A stretch of DNA of 64,000 bases, from positions 310,095 to 374,094 of the forward strand of contig CAUYUJ010014595.1 in assembly GCA_963575745.1 (NCBI GenBank), given 5' to 3'. The notes below the pieces were generated by a model. That model was given only the letters and a program-made list of their open reading frames with translations. It made no database searches and had not been told where the DNA came from. Origin of the DNA: Prorocentrum cordatum. Taxonomy: Eukaryota > Sar > Dinophyceae > Prorocentrales > Prorocentraceae. The position numbers were made by a program, and so were the translations under genes. Below, piece by piece: positions 44,425 to 54,279 of the stretch. How positions within the stretch are numbered: position 1 is the stretch's first letter; each line of letters starts with the position of its first letter.

Positions 44425-46782
44425 TTGGGAGGGGCCACCACTCCGCCCGCTAGGACGAAGCTCGCCAGTGCCTTTCGACGACGGGTCGCAGACGCTAGAG
44501 CGCTCGCCTCAGAGCGCGCCGAGAACGCAGAGCTGCTGGCGAAGATCGGGTGGTTGGAGGAACGATCCATCGTGCCAGCCTTCAGTTCCAAGTACCTGTG
44601 CCAGAAGATGTCAGTATTCAGGGGGATGCACCTAGCCCTCAGGCGGACGCTGGCCACCGTCAGTGCAGCAAGAATCGGGCTCGCATGTTCAGTCGACGTC
44701 CACTACGCCACAGTGTGTACATGGGAGGTGCGCTGTTGCGCGGCCTTCCTGGCGTCGTGCCGAACGATGCAGGAGGCCATCACAGACGTCATCGAGATGC
44801 AAAGCAGGCCATGAGTATTTGAACCCAAGTTCACTAACTTCCGAAACATATTGATCAGGTGCGACGGCACGAACACGGCCTTGTGGCAGCACAAGAGGAA
44901 ACTGCATGGACTGTCGTGTAAGACATCTGTTAGATTGAACGGCCGAGCTGCTACGACCGCAACGTGGCACGCGGACGTACTCGGGCTTCAGTCGCAGGAC
45001 CCGTCCGTCCTCGTGGAGACCATCAAGAAGCAGATGCAGAGCATTGGCATCGCTCCATGGGATATGCTGGGAGAGCCAAACGCAGTTCATGCCTGCGTGT
45101 GCTGCGCGGACGCTGGCGGCGACGTCAAGGCTGCCAGAGAGATCATCAAGAAGGACGTTGGGCACTTCAGCAGCTGGATATTCTTCTTGGACTGCGACTG
45201 CTTCATGCACCAGTCGTCGCTGGGCACCCTGGACCAGCTCAAGCTCGTGGACGCGACGATGGGGAGGCTCGTCAAGAGGCCGGTGCTGCCAGATGAGAGA
45301 AGCCCGAAGAAGTACGCCTCTACGCTGATGAAGGTTATGAACGTGTGGCGCGACCACGGCGCGGTGGTCTACTTCACATGACAGCATATTGATCCCAAGA
45401 CGGCCCACCTGGCGCACACCATGCCGCCGAAGTGCATCCCCACCAGGTGGGGCACAAAGGACGCTTGCGAGGAACTCCTCCTTTCCCTACCCAGAGATAC
45501 GTTCATTCTCGCGATGCGCATGTCGCTCGATCGTCGCATGAGGGCCAGCGCGCAGAAGCGGAAGAAGATGGCGGAGACAGATGCGCTGTCGGCTGGCCTG
45601 GAGCGGGTGATGGCCATCGAGGAGGCCCAACTTGCTGGAGGCCAGAACTACTCGCAGACTATGTCGAGATGGGCGGCGGACGTGATGCTGGGCTTGGACA
45701 CAGCTGCATGGTGGCTGCTTGTGGACATATCATTTAAAGTGCGCCGGCCATGGCGAGAGCTGCGCGAGCATTTACAAGCGCATGATCAGCTGGTTAAGCG
45801 GACAGGTGCAGGAGCATTGGCACACTTGGTCTGGACCAAAGCCGACTCCATTTACAAGAACGCCCTGAGCATGCAAAAGATTGATGCATGGAGTGACGTG
45901 TTGGACACAGTGGGTGACGCGTACTTGGTGGACGCTGCTGCAGCCTGCTGCGAGTTGGGCATGGCCTCCGCGGTGTGCTTCAAGACGCGCATCGTCGACA
46001 TGATGCGCACGTTTCCGCTCGAGTGTCTACTCCTTGCACAGGAGAAGCACTCCACGCGCAGCCCTGGCAGGGCGGCGCTGGCAAAGGAGATCCTGAGCCC
46101 GCAGACGTCCGAGCTCAACATGGTCAAGCTCAGGGACATAGCCGCTGATGAGTTGCAGCACTGCGCAGACACCGGAGAGCTGGACTACGCCATGTGGCTT
46201 TGGGTGAAAAATATTTGCAGTCTCTGGCAAGGCGACGCGGAGGCGAACGAGCGCTTCAACAAAACCCTCAAGGAAGAGCTCGTCAAGGCACCGCACATCG
46301 GCCACTGCCTGCTTGGATCGAGGGCCATCAACAAGACGTTCCTACATCACCTTCAATTCGAGACGAGCGGGAGGTCGAAAGGTGCACCGAGATGGGGCGT
46401 CATCCAAGATGGTTTCTTCAACCTTGTTGAACACGCTGCGCAGTACAACGACGGCTCGCTGATCATCGTGGGCGACCTGACTCGCTACGACCTCTCCGCC
46501 TTGCCTGATCTCGCATTGCACGCCGGCGAGGCAGGGGCGGAGTTGGCCGCCATCCAAGATGCTACTGCTACTCCGTCCGCGCCGCTGGCGGACGCGCCAG
46601 AGGCAGCTGCGCCGGCGGCCATGGACATAGACGCGGCCGTGGCTGCCACGTTCGACGGCGTCGACGCCAGGCCCGACGAGATCGGCGAGACCTCGCCCGC
46701 GGCGGACGAGGACGGCCGCAGGGGCGAGGTGAGGGCTGGAGGATGGCGAGGAGGATGTCGAGGAGGAGGAGGAGGAGAGTGA
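44425..46782 (+). pseudogene. Transposase-like gene with two in-frame TGA codons
   Basis: One frame is open for 785 codons except for TGA at 44812-44814 and 45379-45381. Recognisable blocks: a helical N-terminus (LASERAENAELLAKIGWLEE); IRCDGTNTALWQHKRKLHGL near 44856; CADAGGDVKAAREIIKKD followed by LDCDCFMHQSSL near 45105-45220; RWGTKDACEELLLSLP near 45447; and a C-terminal AEANERFNKTLKEELVKA near 46243. The DAGGD...CFMHQSSL pattern resembles the second catalytic Asp and the Cx2H region of hAT-type DDE transposases, but the match is loose. The last 80 residues are Ala/Asp-rich. Both TGAs could derive from CGA. It could also be a domesticated family of unknown role. Confidence 0.5.
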
Positions 46783-46784
46783 GG

Positions 46785-46880
46785 ACGTGAAAGGGAGGAG
46801 GAGGAGGAAGAGTAGGAGTAGGAGTAGGAGTAGGAGTAGGAGAAGGAGTAGGGAGTAGGAGTAGGAGGGGGAGATGCAGC
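46785..46880. repeat. GGA and AGGAGT repeats
   Basis: GGA triplets followed by about ten (AGGAGT) hexamers. Confidence 0.9.
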
Positions 46881-47019
46881 AGGAGCTTAGCAGCAGAGCA
46901 GAAGTGGCACGTCGCACGTCTATCTCGCCTCTTGTCTCCCCCGGCGCACCCCCCCGAGGATATCGACAAGTCGCTGCATCGGCAGCTCGTCAGTCTGTGG
47001 AGGAAGCAGGCTAACAACT
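46881..47019 (+). CDS. Exon of the 46.9-48.4-kb zinc-finger gene
   Basis: One frame encodes RSLAAEQKWHVARLSRLLSP and EDIDKSLHRQLVSLWRKQAN. A GTGAGC donor follows at 47020 and a TCC-rich intron ends in TACCCAG at 47167 (148 nt, GT-AG). Joining the exons keeps an open frame (to about 47259, where another GTGTGA donor-like site follows). The first boundary is not clear. The splice sites are visible; the exon assignment is inference. Confidence 0.4.
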
Positions 47020-47167
47020 GTGAGCACATGGAGGCTCCTCCTCCTCCTCGTCCTTGACTCGTCCTCCTCCTCTCCTCCCCCTTTTCTTTTCTCATTCTCC
47101 TCCCCCTCCTCCTCCTCCCCTTCCCTCCTCCTCCTTCCCCCCCCTCTTCCTCCCTCCTCCTACCCAG
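47020..47167 (+). other. Candidate GT-AG intron with TCC-expanded pyrimidine tract
   Basis: Begins GTGAGC and ends CCTACCCAG. About 110 nt of the interior are TCC/CCT repeats. It shows how a microsatellite can be the polypyrimidine tract of an intron. Confidence 0.45.
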
Positions 47168-47441
47168 GGGTTCCGCTCCGCCCTGTGTTTTGGCATCGAT
47201 GGGACGTGCGAGGGGTGGAGGTGTTTCGGATCTCGCGGACACGCCCTTCATTTTGTCAGGTGTGATCATGAGGTGGAGGACGCCAAGATCATAGAACCTA
47301 TCGAAGTCGTCTCGTCTCAAACGTTGATCCGGAACGGGAGGCAGCAGGGGGAGCTGTCCTTATCGTTGTGGATCCGGCCCTTCCAGCAGCTCGGCCCCGG
47401 CGGTGCAGTCATCTTCGGCCAGAGGGAGGAGTGGGCAGTGA

Positions 47442-48421
47442 TCATTCAAACCATCGGAACGCAAGAAACACACAAAGATCAAGACGGCAATCGCTGATGG
47501 AGACCCCAGCAGCGACGACGGCGACAATGACAGCTCCGACGACTCTGGCGACTCTGACGGCAACGACGACGATGACTTATTCGTTGATGATGGCTTGGCG
47601 GCGGTAGACGAGCACAGCCGCAAGAGAGTTGCCAAGCAGAAAGCCAAAATGGGAGATGAGTCAATATTCGATGTCAGAAGAGAAGACGACGATGAAACAA
47701 CACTTGCTGCCGCGCACAAGGACGAGATAGACCGACACATCGACCCCCCTGCTCTAGACGAATCTCCGCTAGAAGATGCGTGCAGTAGTTTGAGGATATG
47801 GTCTGGGGCAGTGGAAGCATGCTTCATTACATTGTCGTGGAGGGCTACTAAGATGAGTTGCGCTCTCGGTGAGAATCGTGAGCTGGCTCTCATATCGTTT
47901 CCACAGGGCCCCAACCAAATGGCACCCCTCGTGCACTTCCCCGCCCAGGGCCGCACGGTCCGCCCTGCGCCCGCGCATGCACAGCGGGTCATGTTGGACG
48001 ACCACAATAGGATTATCTTTTCGCCCATCAGCACTCGCCCGGCCCAAGATTTTACCAACCCTTTGACTGCTGTGATTATCCCAGCAACAGGGTGCAACAT
48101 GGTGAACGCAAAAGGGATTTTTAGAGAGCCCTGCCCCACTAATGTTCTGTCGGTCATGCGTTTATATAATCTGTGCCTAAGTGGCGGATTTGCCTGGGCG
48201 CAGGGCGGGGTGTGCATTTTGTGCAACAAAGCCGAAGGGGCGCGGATATGCCCCCTGTGCAATCTTAGCTTTCACGATAATTGTAGTCGCTGCCTGGCCG
48301 AGGCGGCGATATCGACTGCTTTTCAGGGGCCCACCATGCCTGAGGCCCCATCTTCCTGGCCCGACGTTCTTCGAAACCCGAGCGTTATGTGCCATTTGTG
48401 CAACGTGTTCTATCACGCGTA
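47442..48421 (+). CDS. Acidic protein with C-terminal PHD-like zinc finger
   Basis: The frame opens after a TGA at about 47440; the true 5' end is likely spliced. It encodes a basic start (FKPSERKKHTKIKTAIADGD), an acidic Asp/Ser stretch (47500-47600), a mixed central region (ELALISFPQGPNQMAPLVHF near 47881; LDDHNRIIFSPISTRPAQDF near 47996; VIIPATGCNMVNAKGIFREP near 48075), and a zinc-binding end. The end has CILCNKAEGARICPLCNLSF followed by HDNCSRC, then MCHLCNVFYHA before TAG at 48419. The spacing recalls PHD fingers, which read histone tails. Family not identified. Confidence 0.55.
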
Positions 48422-48713
48422 GGGTTGTTTCGTTTCAAGGGGTTGGGAAAAGGCAGAGGGTGGAGATGGAGGGAGACGTGCTCCTCTTACTGCTCTGCTG
48501 CGCACTGCTACTGCCCCTTTTTCTGCGGCCGGATGGGGCTGCCGGCCGCGGAGCCTCGACTCGAACAGCGAAGTCGACGCGCTGCCAGTGCACTGTGCAC
48601 TGCTGCTCTGTCCTGCGGCCCGCGCACTTGCAAGGCCTGCGAGAATAGACTGAGAGAAAACATACCCCAGTGTGCCCCAGTGGAGCCCCTAGGAAAGCAG
48701 CATTAGTAGTAAC
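48422..48713. other. 3' flank, no gene
   Basis: Sequence between the zinc-finger gene stop and the AGCTAA array. Cys/Leu-rich short frames only. Confidence 0.45.
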
Positions 48714-49137
48714 AGTAAAGCTAAGCTAAAGCTAAGCTAAAGCGAAGCTAAAGCTAAGTGGCAGCTAAAGCTAAGCTAAAGCTAAGCTGAAGATAAGGTA
48801 AAACTAAGGTAAAACGAAGGTAACGCTAAGGTAACGTTCAGCTAAATCTAAGCTAGCGCTAAACTAAAGCTAGGCGAACTATAAGCTAAAGTTAAGCTGA
48901 AGCTAAGCTAAAGCTAACGCTAAGATAAAGCTAAGCTACAGCTAAGCTAAAGCTCAACTAAAGCTAGGCTAAATCTAAGCTGCAGCCTACAGCTAAGCGA
49001 AAGCGAAGGTAAAACGAAGGTAAGTCTAAAAGCTACCGCTAAGCTAAAGCTAAGCTAAAGCTAAGCTAAAGCTAAGCTAAAGCTAAGCTGCAGCTAAGCT
49101 AAAGCGTAGCCAAAGCGAAGCTAAAACTAAGCCACAG
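48714..49137. repeat. (AGCTAA)n-type satellite
   Basis: About 420 bp of AAGCTAAAGCTA units with AAGGTAA and AAGCGAA variants. It ends right at the GC-rich 70-bp element. Confidence 0.95.
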
Positions 49138-49138
49138 T

Positions 49139-49208
49139 CTCGGGAGGGCGCGAAGATGACCGCGCCTGACGCGTCGCGGGGTGCAGCGCGCTAAGGTCGA
49201 CGACCTAG
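49139..49208 (+). repeat. GC-rich 70-bp element, copy 2
   Basis: CTCGGGAGGGCGCGAAGATG through GACCTAG; matches 43061-43130 and 51479-51548. Confidence 0.7.
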
Positions 49209-49333
49209 CTTAGATAAGGAGCTGGATTTCGGATTAATCGGTCCATCAGTCCATCAGTTATCGGCTCAGACAGGGCACGCGTGTTCTCTTTCGCGATCGC
49301 TCGACCCGGAGTTCTGTAGTGCGCAGACTACAG

Positions 49334-49687
49334 ATGGCCAGCCATCCACGCGGCTACGCCCTGTCGAACTACCACCGCCATCGCAGTCGGTCGCCCCAGC
49401 CGCACCGCCTCCGTCAAGAGCAAGGCGGGGGCCTGAGAACTCCCATTCGGCCTGCTGACTTGCCTTGTCTCGGCCATTGCCCGCGTCTGGCGACAGGCGA
49501 GGTTTGGCATGCTGATCCAGCTTGGCCGGACTGGATCATGAACAGCTTCGCAAGCCTAGTTTGGCACTCAGAGGCGGGCATGCCGCACGCCACTCGCACG
49601 CTCGCTAACTGTTGCGACGTATTGCTGTGTTCGGTCTGCGGCCATTGGACCCGCGGGGCCCGAACAGCCGGCCTCATGGAGGACTGA
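49334..49687 (+). CDS. Candidate gene, first exon, unknown
   Basis: ATG at 49334, 126 bp after the GC-rich element. It encodes MASHPRGYALSNYHRHRSRS, PADLPCLGHCPRLATGEVW, DWIMNSFASLVWHSEAGMPH and a Cys-rich end LANCCDVLLCSVCGHW before TGA at 49685. The composition is protein-like. The two stretches at 49.8 and 50.1 kb may be further exons. Confidence 0.4.
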   Translation: MASHPRGYALSNYHRHRSRSPQPHRLRQEQGGGLRTPIRPADLPCLGHCPRLATGEVWHADPAWPDWIMNSFASLVWHSEAGMPHATRTLANCCDVLLCSVCGHWTRGARTAGLMED

Positions 49688-49689
49688 TT

Positions 49690-49818
49690 TGCGTTTGAAA
49701 CAGGGGAGTGAGGAGCCCTCGTGGCGTGGGAGAAGTTGAGGGGGGGATGGACTGAGGAGGAGGAGGAGGTGGAGGAGGGGGAGGAGGAGGAGGAGGAGGA
49801 GCACAAGGATCGGAGGAG
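49690..49818. repeat. GGA tract between candidate exons
   Basis: GGAGGAGG runs at 49755-49802. Confidence 0.85.
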
Positions 49819-49819
49819 C

Positions 49820-49955
49820 AGCCCCGATCCGAGAGGAGTGCACGCGCGTGCGGACTAAGTACCGCATGAGCTGCTTGCTGCGCATGGCCGCCGGCAAGTA
49901 CCCGAGACATGACGGATACTTCTGGCAGGCACAGGACCATGTCGATCAGGGGGGA
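49820..49955 (+). CDS. Candidate second exon, unknown
   Basis: One frame encodes CTRVRTKYRMSCLLRMAAGK followed by YPRHDGYFWQAQDHVDQ, then a stop in a GGA-rich region. The mixed, aromatic-containing composition is unlike the flanking repeats. Splice sites are not certain. Confidence 0.35.
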
Positions 49956-50047
49956 TAGGAGGGGCGGAGAGAGAAGAGGATGAGGGCGGAGAAGGATAGG
50001 AGGAGGAGGAAAGGTGAGGAGGCAGGAGGACTCGGAGTTGGAGGTAA

Positions 50048-50272
50048 GTGGAGGAGGGAGGGAAGGACAAGCGCATCGCGCGCGTGCAATGCGGCCCTTC
50101 ACCTGGACCTTCACCAGTTGACCTGGACAGCGATGATGAGGGCTCGGACTCAGACTCCCAGAGCACCGAGGACTACAGCTCGTCTCAGGCTGGCCAGGCT
50201 CGCCTAAGTCTTACATGGCCAGGCTCAGCGTCGTCCGCGTCTTCGGCATCTGGCAACCCAGGGCCTCATTAG
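50048..50272 (+). CDS. Candidate last exon, acidic Ser-rich tail
   Basis: Encodes KDKRIARVQCGPSPGPSPV and then an acidic Ser-rich tail (DLDSDDEGSDSDSQSTEDYS), ending GNPGPH and TAG. Upstream are GTGAGG and GTAAGT donor-like strings (about 50013 and 50043), so exon limits are unclear. The acidic Ser tail suggests a phosphorylated nuclear protein, by inference only. Confidence 0.35.
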   Translation: MEEGGKDKRIARVQCGPSPGPSPVDLDSDDEGSDSDSQSTEDYSSSQAGQARLSLTWPGSASSASSASGNPGPH

Positions 50273-50515
50273 CTATGTAGAAGTGAGGCAACCACTGAAC
50301 CAGGCCCTAGGTATTCAGATGTTGCAATGACAGGCATGCGGGTTTAGCCTGTCGCTATTGTCTCAAGCCGTTGGACAGAGCAGGTAGGGTCTAGGACGCT
50401 TCAACTTTGCTCACAGTGCGTGGGTGGTCCATTGCACAGCATGCGAAGTGATGACAGTTGGAGAATCACGTGGCGGGATATCCTCAGATATCTCACCCTC
50501 TCCTTGTCCCCCTAA
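50273..50515. other. 3' flank, nothing recognised
   Basis: No repeat or motif seen. Confidence 0.45.
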
Positions 50516-51405
50516 AGAGCCCGTGGCACGACATCATTCGACGACAAGCCCTCCCAGGGGCTCGTGACACGAAATCCCTCAACGCCCAACCCCCCAAGGG
50601 CCTGCGACGCGAAATCCTTCAACGGCAAGCCCCACCAGCGGCCCGTGACACGAAGTCCTTCAACGGCCAGCCCCTCCCCAAGAGCCCGTGACACGAAATC
50701 CTTCAACGGCCAGCCCTCCCAGGGGCTCGCGACGCGAAATCCTTCAACGCCCAGCCCCCCCAAGGGCCTGTGACGCGAAATCCTTCAACGGCCAGCCCCC
50801 CCCCAGCGGCCCGTGACGCGAAATCCTTCCACGGCAAAGCCCCTCCCCAAGAGCCCGTGACACGAAATCCTTCGACGGCCAGCCCTCCCAGGGGCCCGTG
50901 ACTCGAAATCCTTCAACGGCCAGCCCCCCCCCCATGTGCCCGCGACACGAAATCTTTCAACGGCCAGCCCTCCCAGGGGACCGCGACGCGAAATCCTTCA
51001 ACGCCCAGCCCTCCCAGGGGCCCGAGACACAAAATCCTTCAACGGCCAGCCCGCCCCAGGGGTCCGTGACACGAAATCCTTCAACGCCCAGCCCTCCCAC
51101 GGGACCGCGACGCGAAATCCTTCAACGCCCAGCCCTCCCAGCGGCCCGTGACGCGAAATCCTTCAACGGCCAGCCCCTCCCCATGAGCCCGTGACGCGAA
51201 ATCCTTCAACGGCCAGCCCTCCCAAGGGCCCGTGACTCGAAATCTTTCAACGACCAGCCCCCCCCCACGCGCCCGCGACGCGAAATCTTTCAACGCCCGG
51301 CCCTCCCAAGGGGCCGCGACGCGAAATCCCTCGACGCTCAGCCCTCCCAGGGGCCCGAGACACAAAATCCTTCAACAGTCAACCCTCCCAGGGGCCCATG
51401 ACTGA
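50516..51405. repeat. About 41-45-bp minisatellite
   Basis: About twenty copies of a unit with GTGACACGAAATCCTTCAACG and CCAGCCCTCCCAGGGG. Copies are well preserved, so the array is fairly young. The Pro/Arg/Ser-rich frames are artefacts. Confidence 0.95.
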
Positions 51406-51478
51406 CGCGTGGGTCGCCGCCGCACGCGCTAAGATATCAGCGCTTCACGCATCGTGGTCTGGCCCAAAGATCCGCGCG

Positions 51479-51548
51479 TCTCGGGGGCGGCGGCGCGAAG
51501 ATGACCGCGCGTTGCGCGCCGTGGAGCGCGAAGTTAGGTGACTCAGGA
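51479..51548 (+). repeat. GC-rich 70-bp element, copy 3
   Basis: TCTCGGGGGCGGCGGCGCGA through AGGTGACTCAGG. It ends 32 bp before the DinoSL relict at 51580. Confidence 0.7.
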
Positions 51549-51579
51549 CGGCCATATACAACAATATTCAATAACTGCT

Positions 51580-51598
51580 GTAGCCAATTTTGGCTCAA
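51580..51598 (+). other. DinoSL relict upstream of the methyltransferase
   Basis: GTAGCCAATTTTGGCTCAA matches the last 19 nt of the dinoflagellate spliced leader at 18 positions, with one inserted A. It is followed 30 nt later by an ATG in the methyltransferase frame. Confidence 0.75.
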
Positions 51599-51628
51599 TC
51601 TAGAGTTTACATATCACGTTCAGTTCGC

Positions 51629-53500
51629 ATGCGCTGCATGCGCGATGTTCGTGCAGCGATGCTCTGGCGCATGCAAGTATGTTTGCTGACATGCGTTGTC
51701 TCTGTCATTCGTGCTGCCAGCGACGCAGATCGTTTGACCATCCGATCGGTTCCACCTTTGCAGCGAGTTAACACATTGATCGAATTATTTAGCTGGGTGG
51801 ATCATAGCGTCGATTTTGCTGCATGGGCAACGCAGACCACTACCATCGAGGTGAGGAATCGGTTGCGTGGATAACTTCCTGGGTTTACATTATCGACAGC
51901 GTTCTCTGGGATTGGTGCGCCAGAGACAGCCTTACATGGAATAATGAATTATCTGGGCTTAGAATACGAGCAACACAACGTTCTGTTTGCAATTGAATGG
52001 GATCAAGAATGCAGGCGGGAGCTGGCCATCCTCCCGGGAGGTCCTCAGTGCATGTTCTGCGATATAAATGATTTCTGGAATCCAGCATTAGACGTTAACG
52101 AGTGGTGGACTATCGGTGATTTCAATCGCGCGATTGTTCGCGGCGGTTCTGTCCTTATGACTGGTGCAACTTGTGGTTTACATATGTCGTCGTCTTGTGT
52201 GCTCCGCGCGGCATCGTGCGCAGTCGGTGGGACACCTTGCCCAGACTGGTCTAGCCAAGGTGCCGGTCAGGGCGTCGATGGCAATGATCTGATGGCGACG
52301 ATGAGTTGGGTTGCCATGCGGTGGGAGCTAGAAGAGGACATATTTATCAATGAAAACGTGCAGAGTTTCCCGCCTCACATCGTCCTGGCTTGTTTGGCTG
52401 CCAAGTACATCATTTGCACTGTCGTTTGCAAGCTTACTGATCAGGGCTGGCCTCACAGGAGGTCGCGCCGCATCACCATAGGCATCCACAAGAGGAACAT
52501 CGTGATGGGCATGGGGTGGGATCGGTTTTCTGAGTTGTTTCGTCGAGAGTCCAATGTTTCATGGCGCATCGTCCTACAGGATAACAAACATGATCTTAGC
52601 GAAGAATTAGAATGGGCTCGCAGCAGACCCACGACACTGCACAGGCGTGATATACACAGCGGGCTCGAGGAGGCGAAGAACAGTGATAAAGCTTGGGTTT
52701 GGGAACTTTTGGACGACGACATTCTCCTGGCTGATATGGCACGCCTCAAAGCCGCGTCACAGTTTACAGACAGTCTGACACTTTGGGAACGAATGAGCGC
52801 TGTGAAGTACATGCGACTATCGTACGATGAAGATGTCGTCATCGACCTGCATCGGAACGCCCATGCTTGGACTACAATGGGGTGGCCGAGTGCGATTCCC
52901 ACAATAATCCGAAATGTTGGGTTACTGCATGGTCTCAAGTTATTCAGGTGGCTTACCCCGAGTGAATTATTACTTCTCCAAGGTTTCCCAGTGGTCCCAG
53001 GAGCCAAGGCTCACGCAGAAGTTACTTCCTTTGATATACCGCGGCGCAGTTTTCAAAGGCAGCGCTGCGACGTTCTGAGGCAGGCTGGCAACACTATGAA
53101 TTGCCACCAGATAGGCCTGGCCATGCTTTGGTCTATTTTGTTTATCCAGCCCGCGCCTCCGGCAACGGGCCACGATTCCCCCCCTCGCGCTGTCGCCTCC
53201 AAGAGCGTCCGCGCAAGGGCCCTCCCGCTATCTCCCCTAAGGCCCATCACTGCGGGCACTGTCGCGTCACCCCCTTCAATGCCAACGACGCTGAGTGCTC
53301 GGAACGAGGACAGGGATGGTACGCGAGACGCAACAGCGTCATTGTTTTTCCGTCAGAACGCAGTAAGCTATACAAGCAGTCACAGTAGCGCCAGCAGTGC
53401 CGCTAATAATTCTCGCAAGCGCAGGAGGCCCTCTGAGCCCGCGTCGGAGGATGCCGCGAGAGGTTTTTTCTCGCGCGATCCCCGCGGACGTTCAACCTGA
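51629..53500 (+). pseudogene. C5 cytosine DNA methyltransferase retrogene with one in-frame TAA
   Basis: Transfers methyl groups to cytosine in DNA. The conserved motifs occur in order: I (AFSGIGAPE, 51899-51925), IV (GGTPCPDWSSQG, catalytic Cys codon at 52238), VI (NENV), VIII (HRRSRRITIG), IX (RWLTPSELLLLQGFP) and X (RQAGNTMN). A target-recognition-sized stretch lies between VIII and IX. The Ser/Arg-rich tail is about 110 residues. The first ATG after the spliced-leader relict is 51629, in this frame, but TAA at 51872-51874 interrupts it. The next ATG (51944) lies downstream of motif I, so a protein from it would lack part of the cofactor site. There are no introns, fitting an mRNA-derived copy. 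Cytosine methyltransferases carried by retroelements are known in dinoflagellates. Confidence 0.85.
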
Positions 53501-53639
53501 AGCGCCCGAGCCTGGCAGCCCACATTTGGGGCGTCATTAGCAAACCGCAGAGTAAGAGAGAGGGTGTGTGCCTAGAGGAATTGCCTCGATCAGAGAAGTA
53601 TGCAACACGCAGAGAGAGCCATCATGAGACAGCGTGGGG

Positions 53640-54160
53640 TATCTCGAGCCATCTTGGAGGTCATTTGGGGCTCTCCCAGGCGCTCTTGATTTTAATCAGT
53701 GCCCGCCCCCAAGATGCCAACATGTCGCTCAGACACTCGTGACATCAATGATTTGGTATTCTCGCCGAGGCCTCTTGGAGCATATTGGGTGCCTCTGGCG
53801 CCGTCTCTGGGGCCTCTTGGGGGTCTCTTGGGGGAATCTGGTGCCTCTTCGGGGCTTCTTGGGGCCATCTTGGGGCCATCTTGGGGCTTCTCGGGGCCTC
53901 CGGGGCGCTTCTTGGGGCCGTCGTGGAAGAGATCGATCAAACAGGAGGGGGGCATTAATTAGCGTTCCCCCCCAGGGGGCCAAAATGACATCATAACCCT
54001 TGGCATGCCAAATGATGTTTGCTTCCTCGCCGAGGCCGTTTTGGCATTCTCGCCGAGGCTTCTTGGAGCATCGCGGGTGCCTCTGAGGGGGTCTCTTGGG
54101 GCATCTTGGGGGTCTCTTGGGGGCCTCCATCTTGGGGCGGCGGCCTACGGGCGCCGTCTC
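53640..54160. repeat. CTTGGG-type dispersed repeat, copy E
   Basis: Units such as GGGGCCTCTTGGGGG and CTTGGAGCAT, with two copies of CTCGCCGAGGC(C/T)TCTTGG (53761, 54048). It ends five bases before the spliced-leader relict. Confidence 0.85.
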
Positions 54161-54164
54161 CGTC

Positions 54165-54186
54165 TCCGTAGCCATTGCGGCTCAAG
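54165..54186 (+). other. Full-length DinoSL relict
   Basis: Matches the 22-nt dinoflagellate spliced leader at 20 of 22 positions: CCGTAGCCATT, then GC instead of TT, then GGCTCAAG. No ATG occurs between it and 54280, where the gene starts. Confidence 0.88.
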
Positions 54187-54279
54187 GTATTTGGCGCCGA
54201 GCTCTTGAAGCAGGCGCTGCATATTTTTTGGCCTGACAACAACATCTACTGCGGGCCCAGATCGCGCGCGCCGAACGCA

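Noticed and set aside
47360-48262. Minus-strand ORF of 300 residues opposite the zinc-finger gene
   Set aside because: The plus strand has Cys/His zinc motifs and an acidic region. The minus-strand product is Ser/Ala-rich with no motif.
48714-49137. AGCTAA array as telomeric DNA
   Set aside because: The unit differs from known telomere repeats and the array is internal and degenerate.
50458-51365. Pro/Ser/Arg-rich repeat ORFs
   Set aside because: Products of the 41-45-bp minisatellite; open on both strands.
50516-51405. Tandem array as a CRISPR array
   Set aside because: Units abut without unique spacers, and the genome is eukaryotic.
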